64,000 nt of DNA from Hymenobacter artigasi (lineage in GTDB: Bacteria; Bacteroidota; Bacteroidia; Cytophagales; Hymenobacteraceae). Shown here piece by piece: positions 27,331 to 34,240 of this stretch. The stretch lies in NCBI RefSeq assembly GCF_012275535.1, contig NZ_JAAVTK010000002.1:1-64000 (forward strand), written 5' to 3'. Both the position numbers and the translations under genes were made by a program. The notes beneath the pieces are model-generated. The model ran no database searches, was not told the origin of the DNA, and saw nothing but the letters and a program-made list of their open reading frames with translations. The stretch's first letter is position 1. Each line of letters opens with the position of its first letter.

Positions 27331-27364
27331 GGCTATTGGCAGGATGGTTATGGAGTAGAGAATG

Positions 27365-27372
27365 CAAAACTA
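27365..27372 (-). promoter_or_regulatory. -7 element for the Nudix gene
   Basis: CAAAACTA on the plus strand reads TAGTTTTG on the minus strand, an exact TAnnTTTG. No -33 TTG is seen at the right distance. Confidence 0.45.
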
Positions 27373-27478
27373 CGCCCACCAAGGCCTTCACGAGTCGCCG
27401 TTCGCAGATGCCTATCTGCCATCCGCCGTGTAAAATGGACCGTTGGCAGCTTATATGTCCTGATTAATCCAATACGAC

Positions 27479-27510
27479 TTGCATCCCCCCCTCCGGGCTT
27501 CGTAGCTTTG
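27479..27510 (+). promoter_or_regulatory. Promoter of a candidate non-coding RNA
   Basis: TTG at 27479-27481, a 21-base spacer, and TAGCTTTG at 27503-27510. Both elements and the spacing match the Bacteroidota promoter consensus. Transcription should start near 27515. No gene begins within 250 bases downstream. Confidence 0.65.
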
Positions 27511-27514
27511 ACCT

Positions 27515-27655
27515 ATAAGTACCCCCGCACGGGCTGGAAATGTGGAAAGGAAGGACCTCTCGTGCGGCGGCGCTCTGGCTGAACAGGTGGGGTAGACACC
27601 TCTAAGCCGGACCCGCCACTTTAAGGCCGTCACCCTCGGGTGGCGGCCTTTTTTT
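27515..27655 (+). ncRNA. Candidate structured small RNA or attenuator leader, about 140 nt
   Basis: The stretch between a strong promoter and a strong terminator has nested pairing. GCACG (27527-27531) pairs with CGTGC (27561-27565), enclosing a purine-rich loop with GGAAAGGAAGGA. GGCGG (27566-27570) pairs with CCGCC (27613-27617). Inside, CTGGCT (27575-27580) pairs with AGCCGG (27605-27610), and AGGTG (27585-27589) with CACCT (27597-27601). The terminator AAGGCCGTCACCC / GGGTGGCGGCCTT (27623-27650) ends in a seven-T run. It does not match SRP RNA, RNase P RNA, tmRNA, 6S RNA or a riboswitch I know. It could be a free sRNA or a leader controlling the gene at 27770. Confidence 0.6.
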
Positions 27656-27769
27656 GTGCCTGCCGGTGGGCAAATGCTTACCAGCCCAACACTTAACCCA
27701 CGGCGGCCGTGTTTCGTATAAGTTAACAGGAACCCACCGTTCACATTCCGGCGCGCTCCCGCACTACTT

Positions 27770-28033
27770 ATGGCCGATTCCTCAAAAAACAAGAAAGCTG
27801 ATACCGCCAAACCCGAGCTTCAGGCTGGCGACCCACTTTTTAACCTGCACCACGCCCAAGCCGAAGCCGAGCTGGCCAAGCATAACGGCGGCCTCGGTCC
27901 CACTACTAACGTCTACGTCACCAACGACGAAGAGGAGAATATCGACGAAGCCATTGCCCCTATTGATAGCCAGGGCTTTACTCGTGGCGAAGAGGAGCCC
28001 GGCGTTATCGGCAGCAACGCCGGCGACCACTAA
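27770..28033 (+). CDS. Small acidic hypothetical protein
   Basis: An 87-residue, highly charged protein (MADSSKNKKADTAKPELQ...) with an acidic centre (NDEEENIDEA) and no hydrophobic segment or signal, so it is probably cytoplasmic and partly disordered. A good terminator follows at 28081-28119. Codon use looks like that of the neighbouring genes, which supports a real gene. It lies 115 bases after the terminator of the candidate RNA and could be controlled by read-through. No function is recognised. Confidence 0.7.
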   Translation: MADSSKNKKADTAKPELQAGDPLFNLHHAQAEAELAKHNGGLGPTTNVYVTNDEEENIDEAIAPIDSQGFTRGEEEPGVIGSNAGDH

Positions 28034-28080
28034 TAAGCTTACTTCTGCCCCCACGGGCAGTCCATTCATATAGTACAGAA

Positions 28081-28119
28081 AAGCCCTTCCGGCAGCCAGA
28101 TTAGCTGCCGGAAGGGCTT
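28081..28119. terminator. Terminator after the small acidic protein gene
   Basis: AAGCCCTTCCGGCAGC (28081-28096) pairs perfectly with GCTGCCGGAAGGGCTT (28104-28119), followed by a T-run. Confidence 0.9.
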
Positions 28120-28150
28120 TTTGCTGCACCGCAACCGGACAGCTTACGCG

Positions 28151-28158
28151 TATTTTTG
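28151..28158 (+). promoter_or_regulatory. -7 element for rnhB
   Basis: TATTTTTG is an exact TAnnTTTG match, 19 bases before the ATG at 28178. The nearest upstream TTTG is 27 bases away, further than usual. Confidence 0.5.
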
Positions 28159-28177
28159 CTAGCTCTTTTGTTATTCT

Positions 28178-28753
28178 ATGCTCCTTGCCTCCCACACTGG
28201 CCATGCCCTCGAAGCGGGCCTCGACGAAGCCGGCCGGGGCTGCCTGGCGGGCCCGGTGTTCGCGGCGGCCGTTATCCTGCCGCCCGATTTTGACCCGCGC
28301 TTTCTCAACGATTCCAAGCAGCTCAGTGCAAAACGGCGCGATGCCCTGCGACCCATCATCTGTGCCGAGGCCATTGCCTGGGCAGTGGGTCAGGCATCGG
28401 TAGAAGAAATTACCAGCATCAACATTGCCCAAGCCAGCTATCTGGCCATGCACCGGGCCGTGGCGGCACTGGCCGTCACGCCGGGTCACCTGCTGGTTGA
28501 TGGCAACCGATTTAAGCCAATGGCCGGCTTCCCGCACACCTGCATTATTGGCGGCGATGGGTTGTACCGCAGCATCGCTGCCGCCTCCATCCTGGCCAAA
28601 ACTTTTCGGGATGAGCACATGGCGGCCCTGGCCGAAGAATTCCCGGAGTACGGCTGGCAGCAGAATGCGGCCTACCCTACGGCCAGCCACCGCGCGGCTA
28701 TCCGCGCGCACGGGCCCAGCCCGCATCACCGCATGGGATTCCGGCTGCTGTAG
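28178..28753 (+). CDS. rnhB: Ribonuclease HII
   Basis: A 191-residue endonuclease that cuts RNA in RNA-DNA hybrids, including single ribonucleotides in DNA. The acidic catalytic set is present: D16 and E17 in [15 protein letters not shown]108 in LLVDGN and D145 in AKTFRD. The C-terminal PTASHRAAI and HRMGF blocks are also typical. The gene is monocistronic, between a terminator and a nested repeat. Confidence 0.96.
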   Translation: MLLASHTGHALEAGLDEAGRGCLAGPVFAAAVILPPDFDPRFLNDSKQLSAKRRDALRPIICAEAIAWAVGQASVEEITSINIAQASYLAMHRAVAALAVTPGHLLVDGNRFKPMAGFPHTCIIGGDGLYRSIAAASILAKTFRDEHMAALAEEFPEYGWQQNAAYPTASHRAAIRAHGPSPHHRMGFRLL

Positions 28754-28782
28754 TCGCCAGTAGCCCGGCGCTAAAGTCAAAT

Positions 28783-28885
28783 CTAGAGCAGTTTTCGGGT
28801 TTATGTACAGCTTAGGAGGCCAGCAGGCAGTAGCGCGAACTTTGTAGTTCGCGCTACGTGTACAAGAACATTAAAACTGCTCTAG
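28783..28885. repeat. Nested inverted repeats between rnhB and the response-regulator gene
   Basis: Outer arms CTAGAGCAGTTTT (28783-28795) and AAAACTGCTCTAG (28873-28885) and inner TGTACA pairs enclose GTAGCGCGAACTTTGTAGTT... (28830-28857), a compact copy of the repeat at 20078-20153. The terminal CTAG supplies the TAG stop of the minus-strand response regulator. One repeat appears to sit inside the loop of another. Confidence 0.82.
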
Positions 28886-29325
28886 CTCTTGAGCTTCAGC
28901 AGGTCGAGAAACAAGCTGAATCCGTCCACGCTGGTACCGCCCTCGCCAAAGGTGTCGAAGCTGAGGGGCTTGATGATGTAGCCGCTCACGGCCAGCTGCT
29001 GCGCTTTCAGGCGGTCCGACTCAAGGTCGGAAGTCGTCATGATGAAGACGTTCAAATCCATGAATTCCGGGTCGGCGCGCAGCACTTCCAGCAATTCCAG
29101 GCCATTCATGCGCGGCATGTTGATGTCGAGCATCACCAGGCTGGGTTTGGCTATCTGGGGCTCATCGCCCTCGCCGCGCAGCATGCGGAGGGCATCACGG
29201 CCATTGCGGGCGTGGATTAGGGGCACGTTGATGTTTTGGCGGCGCAGCTCGCGCTGCACGTTCATCACGTCCATCTGGTCGTCTTCCACAAGCAGGATGC
29301 TGGGCGTGGGATAGTCGGCGGACAT
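28882..29325 (-). CDS. Single-domain response regulator
   Basis: A 147-residue receiver domain with no output domain. The acidic pocket (VEDD), the phosphorylated aspartate D67 in VMLDINMP, the switch threonine in IMTTSD and the lysine in IIKPLSF are all present. It resembles the Rcp1-like receivers that act by protein contact or as phosphorelay shuttles. It is the last gene of an operon, 55 bases after the histidine kinase that probably phosphorylates it. Confidence 0.93.
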   Translation of the reverse strand: MSADYPTPSILLVEDDQMDVMNVQRELRRQNINVPLIHARNGRDALRMLRGEGDEPQIAKPSLVMLDINMPRMNGLELLEVLRADPEFMDLNVFIMTTSDLESDRLKAQQLAVSGYIIKPLSFDTFGEGGTSVDGFSLFLDLLKLKS

Positions 29326-29380
29326 AGGCTAGGCAATTGGCAACAGCGGGAAAATACCCGCAAACGGCAGTGCAGAACTG

Positions 29381-30940
29381 CTATAAACTAGAGGTTGATA
29401 CGGTAGAATTAACCGGTGTGGCCACCGTAGCGGCAACATTTTTGGTTTTGGCCGGGTACTTGGGCCAGGTAAAAATGAACTTAGCGCCCTGACCTTCCGC
29501 CGATTTGATGCTGATACGGCCCCCTTGGCGCTCCACAATTTTTTTCACAATGGCCAGCCCCACCCCGGTACTCTCAAAAGTATCGCGCTCCGTCAGGGTC
29601 TGAAAGATAACAAAAATACGGTCGTGGTATTCGGGGTCAATGCCGGGGCCATCGTCGGCCACCGAAAACGAGTAGAACTCGCCGGCATCATCGCAGCCAA
29701 TGTGCACGGTGCCCTTTTCGGGGTGGTCGTGGTATTTCACGGAGTTGCTGATGAGGTTGGTGAAAACCTGCTGGAGCTGCACGGCATTGGTGGTGAGCGT
29801 GGGCAGAAAGAAGGGCAGCTCAACCTTGAAGCCGGTAGGCAGGTGCAGGCTGTCGATTATCTCGCGCAGCAGGGTGCGCACGAACACCGTTTCGTTGGCC
29901 TGTGTGACCCGGCCCACCCGCGCCAAATCCAGGATGCCGGTGATGAGCTTTTCCATGCGGTGCACCCGCTGACGCATCATGCCCAGAAACTCGCGAATGT
30001 GAGGAGGCAGCGCGTCTTTGCCCATGTCCTCCTCAATCCAGCGGGAAGCACTTTCGATGCCGCGCAGCGGCGCCTTCAAATCGTGCGACACCACGTAGGC
30101 AAACTGGTCAAGCTCCTGGTTGCGGCTCTCGAGTTGGTTGATGTTGGCCCCCACGGTGCGGGCCATCACGTTCAGGGCCGCCGTGAGCTCACTCACCTCG
30201 TCCTGCTCATTGTCCACAATCTGGGTGTCGTAGTCGCCACCGGCCATACGCCGGGCCAGGTTCAGCATGCCGCGCAGCCGCCGGGCAAATGTGCGCACGA
30301 TGTACAGCGCCCACAACAGCCCGAGCACCAGCGCCATAACGGCCAGCCCCACCGATAGCCATTCGGCTCGCACAATGCTGTCGTTCAAGCGCTGCCGCAT
30401 GGTTTTGCGGGAAGCAGCTTCCGTCAGCTCAAATTTATTCAGCCGGAATCGGATATTATCCATCAGCTGCTTGCCGGTGAGGGCTTCGGCCAGGCGGCGG
30501 TGCGGCAGGTCGTCGAGGCCACGTTGCAGGGGGTTGCGGCGGCGGGCTTCTCTTTTTTCAGCAATCAGCAAATGACTGTAGCCCATCCATTGCTGAAAAA
30601 GTCGCTGAGTCTGGTCAGTCAATTCAACCTGCTCGGGAGTTTCATCTACCAGCGTGCGCAACTGGGAAAACCGGCCAATCAAGTCGCGCTCGCCGGTGTA
30701 GTAGATATCCAGCGTCATCTCATTGCCAATGAGCATGTAGCCCCGAAACCCGGTTTCCATATCGACAATGCTGCGCAGCATGCTCAGTGATTCGTTCGAA
30801 ACGTGCTGAGATGCTTCTACCTGCCGGGAGTTGCGCAGCACCTGGCCCGCCAGCTTGTAAGAGAACAGCACAATTACCGCAAACAGCGCCAGCAACAGCA
30901 CAAATCCGGCAAACAACTTCGTAGTGAGGGTGATTTTCAT
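29381..30940 (-). CDS. CHASE3-HAMP sensor histidine kinase
   Basis: A 519-residue membrane kinase. The first helix is at residues 10-30, an extracytoplasmic CHASE3-like domain at about 35-185 (with METGFRGYMLIG), and the second helix at about 192-215. HAMP runs to about 265. The phosphoacceptor is H286 in VVSHDLKAPLRG. The ATPase domain has N-box NLISNSVKYH, G1 DDGPGI and G2 GVGLAI. The phytochrome-like HisKA form (SHDLKAPLRGI) fits its pairing with a lone receiver. It lies between a zinc-binding CZB gene and the receiver gene. The CHASE3 ligand is unknown. Confidence 0.94.
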   Translation of the reverse strand: MKITLTTKLFAGFVLLLALFAVIVLFSYKLAGQVLRNSRQVEASQHVSNESLSMLRSIVDMETGFRGYMLIGNEMTLDIYYTGERDLIGRFSQLRTLVDETPEQVELTDQTQRLFQQWMGYSHLLIAEKREARRRNPLQRGLDDLPHRRLAEALTGKQLMDNIRFRLNKFELTEAASRKTMRQRLNDSIVRAEWLSVGLAVMALVLGLLWALYIVRTFARRLRGMLNLARRMAGGDYDTQIVDNEQDEVSELTAALNVMARTVGANINQLESRNQELDQFAYVVSHDLKAPLRGIESASRWIEEDMGKDALPPHIREFLGMMRQRVHRMEKLITGILDLARVGRVTQANETVFVRTLLREIIDSLHLPTGFKVELPFFLPTLTTNAVQLQQVFTNLISNSVKYHDHPEKGTVHIGCDDAGEFYSFSVADDGPGIDPEYHDRIFVIFQTLTERDTFESTGVGLAIVKKIVERQGGRISIKSAEGQGAKFIFTWPKYPAKTKNVAATVATPVNSTVSTSSL

Positions 30941-30969
30941 GCACTGGTGCGCGGGCGCAACGCTTCGGG

Positions 30970-31344
30970 TCAGGCCTTGGTACGAAGCTTGGTCTCCATG
31001 GTTTGGAGCAGGCTCGTCATTTCATCGGCAATGACCTGCAGGGGCGCGTAGCCTGCGCTGGCTTCTTCCACGCGGCCGGCCAGGTAGAGGTCCATCAGGC
31101 GGGCAGCTTCCTTGTGAATCAGCACGTGTTGCTGGTCAAAACGTCGGGCTTCGGGCAGGTGTGCATACACCCCCGTCCCGCGCATACGGGAGGCTATCCA
31201 CAGCCCCATACTGCATTGTTCGGGGTCGCGCAACGGACCTTCGTCCCCGCCATTGCCAAAAAGAAAAGAGCGCAGCTTGCTCTTAAAATGCACATGTTTG
31301 ATGCGAGCGGAATCAAAATCCTGCTTCAGGTCGTCCGTTGTCAT
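30970..31344 (-). CDS. Stand-alone CZB (chemoreceptor zinc-binding) domain protein
   Basis: A 124-residue soluble protein. Its spacing H17..C44 (in CSMGLW)..H73..H77 (in QQHVLIHK) matches the three-histidine, one-cysteine zinc site of CZB domains known from DgcZ and chemoreceptors. An open frame continues upstream to 31467, but MTTDDLKQDF at 31344 gives the compact domain. CZB domains usually sit at the end of chemoreceptors or cyclases and sense zinc or hypochlorite through the cysteine. Here the domain is free and lies 29 bases before a CHASE3 histidine kinase gene, suggesting that it supplies a metal or redox input to that kinase. This link is inferred. Confidence 0.82.
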   Translation of the reverse strand: MTTDDLKQDFDSARIKHVHFKSKLRSFLFGNGGDEGPLRDPEQCSMGLWIASRMRGTGVYAHLPEARRFDQQHVLIHKEAARLMDLYLAGRVEEASAGYAPLQVIADEMTSLLQTMETKLRTKA

Positions 31345-31576
31345 GAGCAAAGCTATACCCTTAAGCAAGTAATATGGTGCAAGCCACCCGTTGCGAAACC
31401 GGGAGCTGCCCCGTTGAGGGGAAGAAAAAATGGCTGCGAAACGCCGCTGGCCCCAAAGGTACGCCACAAGGCCAAGGCCGGTTACCGCTTTGAAATTCGG
31501 TACTTTCGCGATTCACTTATTATTTCGGGTGAGCCGGCGGCATTGCCACCGGCCACCTTTCACCATTTCCCCCACC

Positions 31577-32654
31577 ATGACCCAAGACCAGATTAAGGAC
31601 TTGAAGGGCCGCGCCGAGGCCCTGAGGAGGTATCTTTGACTACGATGCCCGCAAACAACAAATAGCCGCCGCCGAGGCCCAAACCACGGCCCCCGGCTTC
31701 TGGGACGACTCCAAAGCCGCTGAAATCACCCTGCGCGAAATCAAGGCCATCAAAACCTGGACCGATGATTTTGAGGGTGTGCAGCAGGCCCTGGCCGACA
31801 CCGAAGTGCTGTTCGATTTTCACCGGGAGGGGGATGTACCCGAAGCCGAAATGCAGGCCGACTACAACGCCACGCTCAAGAAACTAGAGCAGCTGGAGTT
31901 CAAACGCATGCTTTCAGACGAGGAAGACCAGCTTTCGGCCATCATCGACATCAACCCCGGGGCCGGGGGCACCGAGAGCCAGGACTGGGCCGAAATGCTC
32001 ATGCGCATGTACATCATGTGGGCCGAAAGCCACGGCTTTGGCGTGAAGCAAATCAGCTACCAGCCCGGCGAGGGCGCGGGCATCAAGTCCGCCTCGCTCG
32101 AAATCGACGGGGACTTCGCCTACGGCTACCTGAAGAGCGAAATCGGGGTGCACCGCCTGGTGCGCATGTCGCCGTTCGACAGCAGCGGCCGGCGGCACAC
32201 GTCGTTTGCCTCCGTGTTTGCCTACCCGGTGATTGATGACACCATCAACATCGAAATCAACCCCGCCGACATCTCCTGGGACACCTTCCGGGCCGGCGGC
32301 GCGGGGGGCCAGAACGTGAACAAGGTGGAAACGGCCGTGCGCCTCACGCACGCGCCGTCCGGCATCATCATCGCCGTGCAGATTGAGCGCTCGCAGCTCA
32401 TGAACAAAGAGCATGCCCTGCGCATGCTCAAATCGCGTCTCTACCAGATTGAGATGGACAAGCGCCACGCCGAGCGCGACAAGGTGGAAGCCACCAAGAA
32501 GCGCATCGACTTCGGCTCCCAGATTCGCAACTACGTGCTTCACCCCTACAAGCTCATCAAAGACCTGCGCACCGGCATCGAGCGCACCGATGTGCAGAAC
32601 GTGCTGGATGGGGATTTGGATGAGTACATCAAAGGCTTTCTGATGCAGAGCTAG
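31577..32654 (+). CDS. prfB: Peptide chain release factor 2, with programmed +1 frameshift
   Basis: RF2 ends translation at UGA and UAA. The first 20 codons (31577-31636, [20 protein letters not shown]) run into an in-frame TGA at 31637-31639. Shifting +1 after CTT continues with GAC at 31638 and gives one 358-residue protein. The specificity motif SPFDSSG and the catalytic GGQ (in [12 protein letters not shown]) are present. The frameshift signal is an AGGAGG three bases before CTT TGA C. A gene caller ignoring the shift would report only an internal start near 31779. This is not a pseudogene. The in-frame TGA lets RF2 limit its own synthesis. Confidence 0.97.
31625..31640 (+). promoter_or_regulatory. 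Programmed +1 frameshift site of prfB
   Basis: AGGAGG TAT CTT TGA C is the classic RF2 recoding site: a Shine-Dalgarno-like hexamer, a slippery CTT and a poorly terminating TGA-C. The SD-like element is kept although initiation sites in this window rarely use one. Confidence 0.96.
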
Positions 32655-32700
32655 AACTACCGGGACCGGACCGTGAAGGAACGGTGCCACTTCGCGACAC

Positions 32701-32736
32701 AAAAAAAGGGCTGCCCAGTTGGGCAGCCCTTTTTTT
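32701..32736. terminator. Bidirectional terminator between prfB and SUS locus 2
   Basis: AAAAAAAGGGCTGCCC (32701-32716) pairs with GGGCAGCCCTTTTTTT (32721-32736) around AGTT. Confidence 0.92.
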
Positions 32737-32758
32737 GTGTCGTGCAATTGCCAGACCC

Positions 32759-34195
32759 TTACGGATTGGCAACGTCCCATGCCACTTCGGCAAAAGGAAT
32801 CGGAAGCTGGCGAACGATAGTCGTTTGCAAGTTCGTGGACGAAACCTCGGGCAGGCTGGTGCCGGGTACGTTCAGGCGGTTCAGCTGGTTCAGGCGACGC
32901 AAATCAACCCAACGCTGGCCTTCGAAGAACAGCGAGTAACGACGCTGGTACAGGATTTCGTCGAGAATGTCAGCCGACGGCGAAGTAGCCGTCAGGGGCG
33001 TAGGACGCAGAGCATCGTAGGCGGTAGCTACCGAGTTTACTTCGGTCACGGCCAGGGCCAGGTTCTGCTGCGGACCGGGCATGGCGTGCGCCTCGGCCGA
33101 CAACAACACCAGCTCTTCCTTTTTGATAATCGGAATTGGCGATGTGTTGGTGGCGTACAGCACTACATCGTCGGCGCTGGAGAAGCCCTGACGGGGAGGC
33201 AGTGCGGCGGTGCGGGCCGCGATTTTGCTGATGCGCGTATCGGTAGCGCGGATGTCGCGACGGAACGAGGGGTGCGCCACCGTTACCACCGAGCCCGTGA
33301 AGTTCCGGGCTTGGAATAGTGGGTTAACAACGTCGGGCGAGGTACCACCATAGGTGAAGCGAGGCCCGATAGTCAGGGCACCAGCGTCGTTGATAAAGCT
33401 ACCGGACAATGCATCCAGCACTTCCTGGTAACTACCATTGGGGCGTGAAGCACGACGAACGGCCAGCCGAGCCGCCAGGGCACGGTTGACCTTCAGGAAG
33501 CCTGCCGGGGTGAGGAAGCTAACGCCAGCAGTGCCGGCAGCGTAGCCGGAAGGGAGGGGAAAAGGCAGCGCCGTACCGGCAGCCGCCAAATCTTTAGCAC
33601 CATCATCGAGCAACGCTTTGATAGCGGCGAGCACATCGTCGTAAGCACGAATCTTGCCTGGCTTCAGCGGGTCCGTAACATCGATGCGTAAGCCGTTCTC
33701 GTACTGCAGGTCCGACAGGACCATCATGTCATAAGCTTCGGCTGTTTTTGCCAGGGCCAAGTAGCCCCGCTTCTGCTCGTCAGTTACCAACGAAGTGTTA
33801 GCCGTTGACTGGGCCAGAATACGTGCCGTGCGACGCGAAGACGAGTACGTGGTGTAGTAACGGCCGCTCAGGAAGTTGTTGTTATCGAAGCCAGCCGTGC
33901 CGATGCCCAGCAGGTTGGTGGCGTAGCGCGAGTCCGAGCCGGCTAGTACGTACACCTCACGGCCGATAGCGCCGGTAAGCTGGTGGTACCACACAATCCC
34001 GTCGACGTTGGTACGCATGTCCGAGAAAGTTCCCGTAGCCAGGTAGTCAAGCTGCTGCTTGGTGGCATTGGTCAGTACCGAGGCAAGCGTGGGAAAGTTG
34101 GGGTCATCCAACTTGTTGATTTCAACGTAGCTGCACCCGGAGAGGGAGGCTACGACACTACCAAGCAGTAGTGCCCGGATAAAAGTTTTATTCAT
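32759..34195 (-). CDS. SusD/RagB-family outer-membrane lipoprotein (SUS locus 2)
   Basis: A 478-residue lipoprotein, with the lipobox ending LSGC at residue 21. The N-terminal helical region carries LALAKTAEAYDMM, and the C-terminal QRRYSLFFEGQRWVDLRR is the familiar SusD end block. The ATG at 34195 (MNKTFIRA) places the signal peptide correctly; the frame is open five codons further. It follows its SusC gene by 45 bases and is the last gene before a terminator. No third gene is present in this locus, unlike loci 3 and 4. Substrate unknown. Confidence 0.93.
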   Translation of the reverse strand: MNKTFIRALLLGSVVASLSGCSYVEINKLDDPNFPTLASVLTNATKQQLDYLATGTFSDMRTNVDGIVWYHQLTGAIGREVYVLAGSDSRYATNLLGIGTAGFDNNNFLSGRYYTTYSSSRRTARILAQSTANTSLVTDEQKRGYLALAKTAEAYDMMVLSDLQYENGLRIDVTDPLKPGKIRAYDDVLAAIKALLDDGAKDLAAAGTALPFPLPSGYAAGTAGVSFLTPAGFLKVNRALAARLAVRRASRPNGSYQEVLDALSGSFINDAGALTIGPRFTYGGTSPDVVNPLFQARNFTGSVVTVAHPSFRRDIRATDTRISKIAARTAALPPRQGFSSADDVVLYATNTSPIPIIKKEELVLLSAEAHAMPGPQQNLALAVTEVNSVATAYDALRPTPLTATSPSADILDEILYQRRYSLFFEGQRWVDLRRLNQLNRLNVPGTSLPEVSSTNLQTTIVRQLPIPFAEVAWDVANP

Positions 34196-34240
34196 GTTGT
34201 GGAGGAGCATAAGTAAGAAAATTTGTAGCTGAACTCAGGC

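Noticed and set aside
27539..27604. A 21-codon open frame (MWKGRTSRAAALW...) inside the candidate RNA
   Set aside because: It overlaps several stem sequences and shows no independent support; the pairing pattern explains the sequence better.
27515..27655. The candidate RNA as SRP RNA, RNase P RNA, tmRNA or 6S RNA
   Set aside because: The SRP apical loop, the RNase P conserved core, a tmRNA tRNA-like end and the 6S central bubble are all missing.
31577..32654. prfB as a pseudogene because of the TGA at codon 21
   Set aside because: The exact AGGAGG TAT CTT TGA C context is the known programmed frameshift signal and the downstream frame is complete.
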